From Candidatus Lindowbacteria bacterium RIFCSPLOWO2_12_FULL_62_27 (GTDB lineage Bacteria; Lindowbacteria; 2-12-FULL-62-27), in assembly GCA_001784175.1 (NCBI GenBank), contig MFPR01000004.1, positions 310,001 to 374,000 of the forward strand: a DNA stretch of 64,000 bases, written 5' to 3'. Positions within the stretch are counted from its first letter, which is position 1, and every line of letters begins with the position of its first letter. A program made the position numbers and the translations under genes. Of this stretch, positions 1 through 6,651 are shown piece by piece. The notes below the pieces were generated by a model that did no database searches, had not been told where the DNA came from, and saw only the letters and a list, made by a program, of their open reading frames with translations.

Positions 1-386
1 TAGGCGCGGGACCATTCCTTTTTGGACGTGAGCTTGTCGACGCGCTCGACGAGGACACGGCCGTACCAGCTCCGGTCAAAAATTGCGATGTCGCCGCGGG
101 CCGGAAGCTGGAGCCAGAATCGCCACAGGAAGGGCCGGAGCGCCTCCTCCTCGTTCGGCGCTTTGATGTGCCGCACCTTGAACCCGCGCGGATCGAGCCG
201 CCGGACGAGCGTGCCGACGGTCGTGCCCTTGCCGGCGGCCTCCCAGCCTTCAAAGACGATGATGACCGGCGTTCCGGACTCCACGACTTTTCGCTGGAGC
301 ACACCCAACTCGAACTGGAGTTTCTGAAAAATTTCGTGATGCTCTTTTTTGCCAAGTTTTATGTCGAAATTAGATTTTTCAAGCAC
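1..386 (-). CDS. ppk2: Polyphosphate kinase 2 (PPK2) family protein, C-terminus cut by window edge
   Basis: Read on the minus strand from a GTG at 386-384. About 128 residues are present before the window ends. They include a P-loop of the PPK2 type (EGWEAAGKGTTVG, near residue 45) and the Walker B/lid region (DRSWYGRVLVERV, near residue 110). PPK2 enzymes use polyphosphate to phosphorylate nucleoside mono- or diphosphates. An AAGGAG ribosome site lies 7 nt before the start, and the start overlaps the stop of the preceding gene by 8 nt (GTGCTTGA). It is the last visible gene of an operon that also carries a CHAD protein and two thymidylate-kinase-like proteins, which suggests a polyphosphate or nucleotide role. 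The PPK2 subclass cannot be told from this fragment. Confidence 0.9.
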   Translation of the reverse strand, partial: MLEKSNFDIKLGKKEHHEIFQKLQFELGVLQRKVVESGTPVIIVFEGWEAAGKGTTVGTLVRRLDPRGFKVRHIKAPNEEEALRPFLWRFWLQLPARGDIAIFDRSWYGRVLVERVDKLTSKKEWSRA

Positions 387-792
387 GCGATTTTCTCCTT
401 TTCTTGTTCTTGGATTTCCCGGATGCCGGCGCGTCGGCCGGTTTTTCAGCGCCGTCCACAAGCTGATCAACAGCCATGCCAAGTACGACGAGGAGGTCCT
501 CGAGTTTGCGGAGGTCCTTCCGGCGGCCCTTGTGGGGTTTCACGTTCAGGTCGCGGATCTTGCGCAGGATGATGGCAACCGCGCCGGCGTCGACCGCCGT
601 CGCCTCTCCGAGCCGTCCGGCGATCTGCTCCGCCTGGGCCTCGAGCTTGGACACGTAGGCGGCAGCGATTTCCTTGGCGAGAGACCGGATGCGGCGGATT
701 TCGATTTGCAAGGATTTGAGCGCCTCAAAGACGACCTGGGATCCCGGCTCGGCCTGGACCTTGGACTTCGACGACACGCCTGTTCTTCTCAT
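379..792 (-). CDS. Small helical protein of unknown function in the polyphosphate operon
   Basis: 137 aa, not recognised. It is mostly predicted helix, with heptad-like leucine/isoleucine spacing over residues 20-65 and a second helical block at 75-115, and a Lys/Arg-rich tail (KSKNKKRRKSRA). No catalytic motif is visible. The ATG overlaps the stop of the upstream thymidylate-kinase-like gene (ATGA), and its own stop overlaps the ppk2 start, so all three are probably translated together. The basic tail could bind polyanion such as polyphosphate or nucleic acid; that is inference only. Confidence 0.7.
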   Translation of the reverse strand: MRRTGVSSKSKVQAEPGSQVVFEALKSLQIEIRRIRSLAKEIAAAYVSKLEAQAEQIAGRLGEATAVDAGAVAIILRKIRDLNVKPHKGRRKDLRKLEDLLVVLGMAVDQLVDGAEKPADAPASGKSKNKKRRKSRA

Positions 793-1496
793 GACGGGAT
801 CAGCGGCTCAATCTTGGCTTGAAGCTCCATCGAGACCCGCCGGGCCGAGCGGTTGGCATCGACGATGGTGAAACCGTAGATGGAACTCATGCGCATGAAC
901 TCGGATTGAATGAGTTTCTGGTACCGGACGAAACTTTCGAACATGTCGCGGGAGAGGCCGATGTCCATGCCGGACTCCCAGTAGTTGAGGGTGGCATTTT
1001 TGAGGAAGTTTCGTTCGACGAGCTGTTTGGGATTGATCTTGAGATAAAAGACCGCGTCGGGCACGAGCGCCAGACCGTAGAGCGATTCGATCCACTGGCG
1101 GTCCGATCCCCGGACGAGGTCCCGGGCCATCAGCGTGTAGATGTATCGGTCGGCCAGGACCATGTAACCGGCCTTGAGGGCGGGGATCATGATATTTTCG
1201 AGCTGGTCGGCGAAGTCGGTGGCGTAGAAGAGGGAGAGGGTGACGGGATTGAGAACGTTTCCATCGAGGATCTCGCCGAGCTGTTTGCTGACGAGGTTGG
1301 AGCGCTTCAAGCCGATGTCGACGATGGCGTGTCCGCGGGACTCGAGCCACGATTTCAAAAATTCCACCTGCGTCGACCGGCCGGACCCGTCGGGGCCTTC
1401 GATCACGATCAGCATGCCCTTGAGGCTGTCGAGCGGGACACCGGAGAGTCCCTTGCCGTAGAATCGTTTGGACGGCAGGCGCTTTGCGGGGCTCAT
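789..1496 (-). CDS. Thymidylate-kinase-like protein with altered Walker A lysine
   Basis: 235 aa from the ATG at 1496, which overlaps the upstream stop as ATGA; an ATG 15 nt further up (1511) is an alternative. The fold is that of dTMP kinase: a P-loop region (IEGPDGSGRSTQ) and the DRY motif (LADRYIYT). The invariant Walker A lysine is arginine here (GSGRST, residue 40), whereas the next gene upstream, its paralogue, keeps GSGKST. Loss of this lysine usually abolishes or strongly lowers phosphoryl transfer in P-loop kinases. It may therefore be a regulatory or structural partner of its paralogue. True housekeeping Tmk function is doubtful. Confidence 0.8.
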   Translation of the reverse strand: MSPAKRLPSKRFYGKGLSGVPLDSLKGMLIVIEGPDGSGRSTQVEFLKSWLESRGHAIVDIGLKRSNLVSKQLGEILDGNVLNPVTLSLFYATDFADQLENIMIPALKAGYMVLADRYIYTLMARDLVRGSDRQWIESLYGLALVPDAVFYLKINPKQLVERNFLKNATLNYWESGMDIGLSRDMFESFVRYQKLIQSEFMRMSSIYGFTIVDANRSARRVSMELQAKIEPLIPS

Positions 1497-2227
1497 CGTT
1501 TGATTTTCCATTTAAAGACCGGCAGGTCGATTTTCTGAGCGACGATCCGCCGGACTTCCTTCTGCTGGTCCTCGATGCGGCGGGTGGCGTCGATGATCGT
1601 AAAGTTGTAGGGCCGGGCCATCGCGAGGTAGCGGTTGAGGATCCGGGACTGGAAAATTCTAAAGCTTTCATAAATGTCCGTCGAGAGATTCAGGTCCATG
1701 CCGGCTTCATGGTACTTGAGCTTGGGCCGCCCGTCCAGAATTCTCGTCAGGGCGACCTTGAGGGGTGTCTTGAAGAAAAACGTGATGTCGGGCTGGATCG
1801 CGAAACTGTAGAGCCGCGTAATCCAGTCCACGTTGCACCCGCGCACGATGTCGCGGGCGAAGGCCGTGTAGACGTAGCGGTCGCACAACACGATGTAGCC
1901 GGCGCGGAGGAGCGGCAGGACCTGGCTCTCGTAGCGGTCGGCGAAATCGGTGCAGTGGATGAGGCTGAAGGTGGTGGGCGTGAGAAGCTGGAGTTTTTTG
2001 GCCTTGCTGGTGATGTTCTTGACCATCACGGAGGAATTCCACTCGGTCAGAAAGACCTTGAGGTCCTGCATCTCGAGCCAGCGCTTGAGAAGATAGAGCT
2101 GCGTCGACTTGCCGCTGCCGTCGATGCCTTCGACCGCAATCAGTTTGCCTTCGACCGGCCGCTCGCGCAGCAGGGGCCGGGGCGCCGCAACCGGCGGTTT
2201 CGTCGAGGGAGTCTTTGCCATCGCCAT
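1493..2227 (-). CDS. Thymidylate kinase family protein
   Basis: 244 aa. It shows a complete P-loop (VEGIDGSGKSTQ, Lys40) and the DRY motif of dTMP kinases (LCDRYVYTAFARD). Members phosphorylate dTMP to dTDP with ATP; paralogues next to CHAD and PPK2 genes may have a different nucleotide substrate. A roughly 25-residue Pro-rich N-terminus precedes the kinase core. The first ATG (2227) has AAGG 6 nt upstream and lies directly after the CHAD stop (TGA-ATG); a second ATG is two codons on. It is followed by the Lys-to-Arg paralogue with a short overlap. Whether this is the cell's main Tmk cannot be judged here. Confidence 0.85.
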   Translation of the reverse strand: MAMAKTPSTKPPVAAPRPLLRERPVEGKLIAVEGIDGSGKSTQLYLLKRWLEMQDLKVFLTEWNSSVMVKNITSKAKKLQLLTPTTFSLIHCTDFADRYESQVLPLLRAGYIVLCDRYVYTAFARDIVRGCNVDWITRLYSFAIQPDITFFFKTPLKVALTRILDGRPKLKYHEAGMDLNLSTDIYESFRIFQSRILNRYLAMARPYNFTIIDATRRIEDQQKEVRRIVAQKIDLPVFKWKIKR

Positions 2228-3058
2228 TCAACCTTTCCGAACGTGATGCCACGGCAAACGCAATCGCCGGAGCGCGGCGTATCGGGCCGAATCATGCGCC
2301 CGAATCGCCCGGTTTGCCCGGCTCACTGCGTTTGACTTTTCCCTTTCCATCCCTCTCACGGCCTTGCGCAACATGCCGGCCGTTACGAAATCGTCATGGA
2401 GCCCGCCCAGTACCGACTGGAGCTTTTTGATCCGATCCAGCCGGTCCCTCCAAACGAGGGGAAGATAAGGCGACAGGAGTTCAACCGTGTACCGCAGCTT
2501 TTTCACGGAAATGCGAAATCGGTGCATCCGTCGCACGTCCCCGCTGCCGCGGATCCTGCCGTACCGGCGCCTTGCCTGCCGGAAGCGCTCTTCTACCATA
2601 AGCCGGGCCAAAATGGAATCCCAATTTTTGGATGGGCGGGTCGGCCCTTTGCCCGCCGGAAGACGGAAGCCGCGCAGGGGCGACGGGGTCAGAGCGCGCC
2701 GGAACCGCCGGCGCACCCGGTCCAACCGGACCAACAACGCCGGCTCAACCGCCTTGCGGGCGGCTCCCCGCACGGCCCCGGGGAGGGGGCTTTGGCTGGA
2801 CCGCAAAAACCAGAGCGCCACGTCCAGCTCCCGGACACTCCCCGCCTCCCGCGTGATCCGGCGAACGGTCCGCTGCCATCGGCGAAGGCCCTTGTCAGGC
2901 GCGAGCCGGTCAAGGATTCGAAGGGATTCCCGAAGTCGCCGGCTGGCGACACGCAGTTTGTGAACGTCTTCGGGGTCTGTTCCCTCGAGGGCGCGCGGCA
3001 GGCGGCGGCGGACGATCCCGGCGAATTCCATCGCGCGGGCGCGCAATTCGTCGATCAC
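2228..3058 (-). CDS. CHAD domain protein (predicted polyphosphate-binding)
   Basis: 276 aa from GTG at 3058, which has GAGG 7-8 nt upstream and follows the rarA stop closely. The open frame runs 83 codons further into rarA, but that part is out-of-frame shadow. CHAD domains are helical bundles with conserved histidines and many basic residues that bind inorganic polyphosphate. The signature pieces here are VHKLRVASRRLRESLRIL near residue 35, and MHRFRISVKKLRYTVELL with LGGLHDDF in the second half. It is extremely Arg-rich throughout. The neighbouring ppk2 and the nucleotide kinase genes fit a polyphosphate-linked operon. Confidence 0.88.
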   Translation of the reverse strand: MIDELRARAMEFAGIVRRRLPRALEGTDPEDVHKLRVASRRLRESLRILDRLAPDKGLRRWQRTVRRITREAGSVRELDVALWFLRSSQSPLPGAVRGAARKAVEPALLVRLDRVRRRFRRALTPSPLRGFRLPAGKGPTRPSKNWDSILARLMVEERFRQARRRYGRIRGSGDVRRMHRFRISVKKLRYTVELLSPYLPLVWRDRLDRIKKLQSVLGGLHDDFVTAGMLRKAVRGMEREKSNAVSRANRAIRAHDSARYAALRRLRLPWHHVRKG

Positions 3059-3065
3059 CCCGCCC

Positions 3066-4286
3066 TCACTTGTCGCCAATTTTCGGCTCGAAAAACCGGC
3101 GGTCGGCGGGCAGATATTTCTGTTGGCGGGCTTCCTCGGGATGATCGTGCGGATAGATGTATCCTTTGGCCGTATAGGGGTCGCCCCGCAGATGCGGGGG
3201 GACTTCGAGCAGCAGTCCTTTTTCGATTTCGCCGAGCGCGCGGTTGATGCCCTCATAGGCGCTGTTGGATTTGGGCGACCGTGCGACGTACAGGGCCGCC
3301 TCTGCAAGCGGAATGCGGCCTTCCGGCATGCCGATTTTTTCGACGGCGTCGAAGGCCGCCTGGGCCACGACCAGCGCGTGGGGGTTGGCGAGCCCCACGT
3401 CCTCGGCGGCGCAGATGACGATCCGGCGCGCGATGAACCGCGGGTCCTCTCCGGCCGCGATCATCCGGCCGAGCCAGTAGAGGACGGCGTCGCAGGCGCC
3501 GCCGCGCATGCTTTTGATGAAAGCCGAGATCACGTCATAATGATCGTCGCCCGCGCGGTCGTACCGCACCGCAAGGCCGGGGAGTTTGGCGAGAAGTTCC
3601 GGCGTCACCCGCAATTTTTTGTCTCCCTCGAAGGACAGAAGTTCGACGGCGTTCAGAAGCCGGCGGGCGTCCCCGGTGGCGGCGTGGATGAGCTGCGCGC
3701 GTTCGGCCGCCGGGATCGTCATCTCCAGCCCGGCCGTGGTTTTCAAATGCGCCAGCGCCCGCTCCAGCACCACGGAGAGGTCCGGGGCCGTCAGCGGATC
3801 GAATCGAAGGAGGAGCGCGCGGGACACGATGCCTTTGGCGAGGACGAAATTCGGATTTTCGGTCGTGGCCGCGGCGAAATAAAAACCGCCTTCCTCCAGA
3901 AACGGCAGGAACACCTCCTGCTGGGTCTTGCTCAGCCTGTGAATCTCGTCCATGAACACGAAGATCCGCCTGCCGGGACTGAACAGCGACTGCTCGCTTC
4001 GCGCGCCGCCGGCCGATCCACCCGAGGCCTCCTGCAAGAGCGCGCGCAAATCGGCCACGGAAGCCGACGTGCCCGATACGATACGCAGGTCCGCCTCCAG
4101 TTTACGGGCCAGGACGTGGGCCAGCGCGGTCTTGCCGCAGCCGGGCGGGCCGTGGAAAATCAGGGGCGGGATCGTCTGTCGGGAGAGGGCGCGGACCAGC
4201 GGAGCGTCTTCCGCCACCAGATGTTTCTGTCCGACAAAGTCCTCCCACCGGTCCGGCCGAAGAATCCTGGCCAGTGGAGGCGACAC
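3066..4286 (-). CDS. rarA: Replication-associated recombination protein A (RarA/MgsA), AAA+ ATPase
   Basis: 406 aa. It is related to clamp-loader ATPases and to human WRNIP1 and acts at stalled replication forks. Walker A is GPPGCGKTALAH (residues 46-57), Walker B and sensor are FMDEIHRLSKTQQ, and the TTENPNF motif typical of the family follows. The C-terminal part (SKSNSAYEGINRAL, PPHLRGDPYTAKGYIYPHDHPEE) is characteristic of MgsA/RarA. The start is GTG, 2 nt after the stop of the thioredoxin-like gene. There is no strong ribosome site, so translation is probably coupled. Confidence 0.95.
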   Translation of the reverse strand: MSPPLARILRPDRWEDFVGQKHLVAEDAPLVRALSRQTIPPLIFHGPPGCGKTALAHVLARKLEADLRIVSGTSASVADLRALLQEASGGSAGGARSEQSLFSPGRRIFVFMDEIHRLSKTQQEVFLPFLEEGGFYFAAATTENPNFVLAKGIVSRALLLRFDPLTAPDLSVVLERALAHLKTTAGLEMTIPAAERAQLIHAATGDARRLLNAVELLSFEGDKKLRVTPELLAKLPGLAVRYDRAGDDHYDVISAFIKSMRGGACDAVLYWLGRMIAAGEDPRFIARRIVICAAEDVGLANPHALVVAQAAFDAVEKIGMPEGRIPLAEAALYVARSPKSNSAYEGINRALGEIEKGLLLEVPPHLRGDPYTAKGYIYPHDHPEEARQQKYLPADRRFFEPKIGDK

Positions 4287-4288
4287 GG

Positions 4289-4972
4289 CTATCGTTCGTC
4301 GATCAGAGACTTGATGACCTTCTCCACCACGTATCTCGGCTGAATGCCGACGAGCCGTTCGGCGGGTTCGCCTTTTTTGAGGAAGATCATCGTCGGCACG
4401 TTGGAGACGCGGAACTGGGTGGCCAGATCGCGGCTGCCGTCGAAATTGGCGACGAAAAACCGCACCCTGCCCTTGTATTTCTCCGCGATGTCGGCCATTT
4501 CCGGCAGGATGAGCCAGGTCGGCTCGTGGTCGGACTTCCAGAAATTCAGAACGTTCACCACCGGCGAGGCTTCGACCGTGTTTTTGAAATTGTCCTCCGT
4601 CACATACACGATGCCGGCCGGCAATTTTTCGAATTTACTGCCCAGCGTTTTTTCAATGAACGTTTCGAGCCGGTCGCCGATGGCGATGTTGACCCAGCGG
4701 TCCGTCGCCTCGCCCTGGTTGAACAGCACCAGGGCCGGCGCCGCCATCACGCGGTACTCGAAGGCCAAGTCCTTGCCGCGCGCGATGTCGAGGCGGACGA
4801 ATTTGATCCGATCACCGTATTTTTTCGCAAGACGCCGGAATTCGTCGAACTTCATGTTGCAAAGCCCGGAGTCCTTGAGAAAACAGAACACGACCACGGG
4901 CTTGGTGGATTTCAACACCACGGAATCGAAAACTTCCTTCGTCAGGGTCGGAATCTCTTCATTCTCACTCAA
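4289..4972 (-). CDS. Tandem thioredoxin-fold protein lacking CxxC motifs
   Basis: 227 aa from TTG at 4972, chosen because GGGAGG lies 7 nt upstream; the open frame extends to 5086 without a ribosome site. Two thioredoxin-like domains are visible: residues about 1-110 (VVVFCFLKDSGLCNMKFDEF, then the cis-Pro-like VMAAPALVLF) and 115-227 (VVNVLNFWKSDHEPTWL, then VSNVPTMIFLKKG). The first has one cysteine where CxxC would be and the second has none, so ordinary disulfide exchange is unlikely. No signal peptide is seen. It is the first gene of the rarA-CHAD-kinase-ppk2 operon. Confidence 0.8.
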   Translation of the reverse strand: MSENEEIPTLTKEVFDSVVLKSTKPVVVFCFLKDSGLCNMKFDEFRRLAKKYGDRIKFVRLDIARGKDLAFEYRVMAAPALVLFNQGEATDRWVNIAIGDRLETFIEKTLGSKFEKLPAGIVYVTEDNFKNTVEASPVVNVLNFWKSDHEPTWLILPEMADIAEKYKGRVRFFVANFDGSRDLATQFRVSNVPTMIFLKKGEPAERLVGIQPRYVVEKVIKSLIDER

Positions 4973-5231
4973 ACCTGTGCCTCCCGAAAAAAAAGTCCAG
5001 GGTGCCGTAGGAAATCGAGTATTGAACCGCGATGTCCAGGTGGGATTCCCGCGAATGCCACACTGGGCTTCCCTCACCCCCCGCATCTGTTTGGCGAACC
5101 CGAAGGCTCATCGTCAGATGATCGGAAGGGGGCCTGCCGGGCGGCGCCCGACGACGGAATCCCGTCCGATGCTTGTAGGCTCAATGACTGCGAGGACCTG
5201 ACGAGCACCCCAGACGCAATTGTCACCCCCT

Positions 5232-5259
5232 GTTTAACCCAGCGGACGCCGGGCGTCAA
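5232..5259 (-). promoter_or_regulatory. Candidate sigma70-type promoter for the thioredoxin-rarA-ppk2 operon
   Basis: TTGACG (5259-5254), a 16-nt spacer, then TTAAAC (5237-5232), reading toward the thioredoxin-like gene. The stretch 4973-5271 holds no credible gene. The transcript leader would be about 250 nt, which is long. No riboswitch is recognised in it. Confidence 0.35.
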
Positions 5260-5271
5260 GTCCCCGGCGGC

Positions 5272-6591
5272 CTATCTGAAAAACTGGCACACCCGGATGT
5301 CCATGCCGCCCTGAGTGAAGTGGTAGGTCTCCATTTCGGTTCCCCGCATGCATTTGCCAAAGGCCGCCCAAGATTCCTCGTCGGGGCAAAGAATAAAGCC
5401 GAGTAAATTGTGATTTTCCTTTTCAAGTTTAACGGCCAGTTCAAACACTTTTTTTCCGATATTGGAATAAAAAACGCCCGGGGCGGCCCTGTCCTTCAGA
5501 CGGATGCCGTAGGGGGGATTGAGCGGGAGAAAGACATTTCCGAGTTTTTTTTTCATGAAATCCGCAATATCGCCGGTATTCAATTTCAGGAAATTTTCAC
5601 GGAAAACGGATTCTCCCGGTTTGATGAAATCTGAATTGTCGCGATCGCAGGTTTTTTTGAAATTTTCAATGTTTTTCAGCAGGGCGTCGTTGGCCGGCGC
5701 CGAAGGGTCCATGCAAAGAATATTCAAACGATTTTCCGCGGCGAGACGGGAAGCAAGTTTCGAGTTCTCTCTCGCTTTTTTCAACAGAAAAGCGAAATTT
5801 TCCTTTCTGAACAGGGGCATTTTTTGCAGGGCATATTCCCGGTTCAACAGGCAAGGAGCGTGTTGATAATGGTATTCGAGGTATTCAAACACAAACGTTC
5901 CCGTGCCGGAAAACGGGACCCACAACGTGTCGATTGATAAATTCTCCTTATGCCTCCTGGAAAAGTGGAACGCTTTTCGGATGGCGCAAGCGGCGGCGTC
6001 CTCCCGCAAAGGCGCGCTTGCGCTCAGCGCGCCCCGGTATCCTCTTTTGTACAGAGGGGTTCCCGCCAAAGAAATGCTGACGGTGAGTTTGTCCTTATAG
6101 AGCCCGGCATGGAGACATGTGGTCTCCCGGGTATTTTCGCCGCTGACCACTCCGATGCCTCTCGGTTTAAGTATATCCGTCAGAATATCTTTTAACCCGC
6201 TTTCGTGAAAAGCTCCGCTTGCAACGGAGTCCACTTTGATTTTAAGGGACATGGAAGAATCGACATAATAATCCCAGCGGATGGACCGGCACCGCGCCGC
6301 GAAAGCCTCCCGGCCGGGGGAGTTCCCCTCAAACAGAACAAGGCGGAGATCGGAAAGGCAAAGGCTGCGCATCAGCATTTCCGACAGCGCAAAAAAATGA
6401 ATATTCTCAATGCGAATTTCATTTTTGAGAAGGGTGCACTTGCTCTTGAATTTTTGTTCGAACCACAGATGGTTTAAAATACTTTCAATTTCCTCCTGTC
6501 CGATCGTGCCCAGGCCGGCGGGGAAGCAGGCGATCGCGGATTGAGGTTTCCCATAGATATGCCGCTTGATTTGCTTTTCAATATTTTGCAT
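5272..6591 (-). CDS. RlmL-like THUMP/class I rRNA methyltransferase
   Basis: 439 aa from ATG 6591; an in-frame ATG at 6612 is an alternative, and neither has a clear ribosome site. The THUMP region (residues about 1-155) precedes a Rossmann methyltransferase with the catalytic NPPYGIR motif near residue 360 and an SGTGTF glycine motif near 225. Family members methylate guanine N2 of 23S rRNA (RlmL/Trm14 group). Base composition is visibly more AT-rich than both neighbours, with many AAA/TTT codons, which suggests recent acquisition. A 718-aa reading of this frame extends into addB on the other strand; that extension is spurious. Confidence 0.85.
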   Translation of the reverse strand: MQNIEKQIKRHIYGKPQSAIACFPAGLGTIGQEEIESILNHLWFEQKFKSKCTLLKNEIRIENIHFFALSEMLMRSLCLSDLRLVLFEGNSPGREAFAARCRSIRWDYYVDSSMSLKIKVDSVASGAFHESGLKDILTDILKPRGIGVVSGENTRETTCLHAGLYKDKLTVSISLAGTPLYKRGYRGALSASAPLREDAAACAIRKAFHFSRRHKENLSIDTLWVPFSGTGTFVFEYLEYHYQHAPCLLNREYALQKMPLFRKENFAFLLKKARENSKLASRLAAENRLNILCMDPSAPANDALLKNIENFKKTCDRDNSDFIKPGESVFRENFLKLNTGDIADFMKKKLGNVFLPLNPPYGIRLKDRAAPGVFYSNIGKKVFELAVKLEKENHNLLGFILCPDEESWAAFGKCMRGTEMETYHFTQGGMDIRVCQFFR

Positions 6592-6651
6592 CTCCGGCGC
6601 CCGATGTTCCATCCGTGGGGGTGATCGTAGTATGATGGGCCTGAAATCAAC

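Noticed and set aside
789-1496. Pseudogene because of the altered Walker A
   Set aside because: The frame is intact, the gene is tightly coupled to its neighbours and the rest of the fold is kept, so a changed role is more likely than decay.
3059-3307. 83-residue N-terminal extension of the CHAD protein
   Set aside because: It is an out-of-frame reading of the rarA end, and GTG 3058 has a ribosome site.
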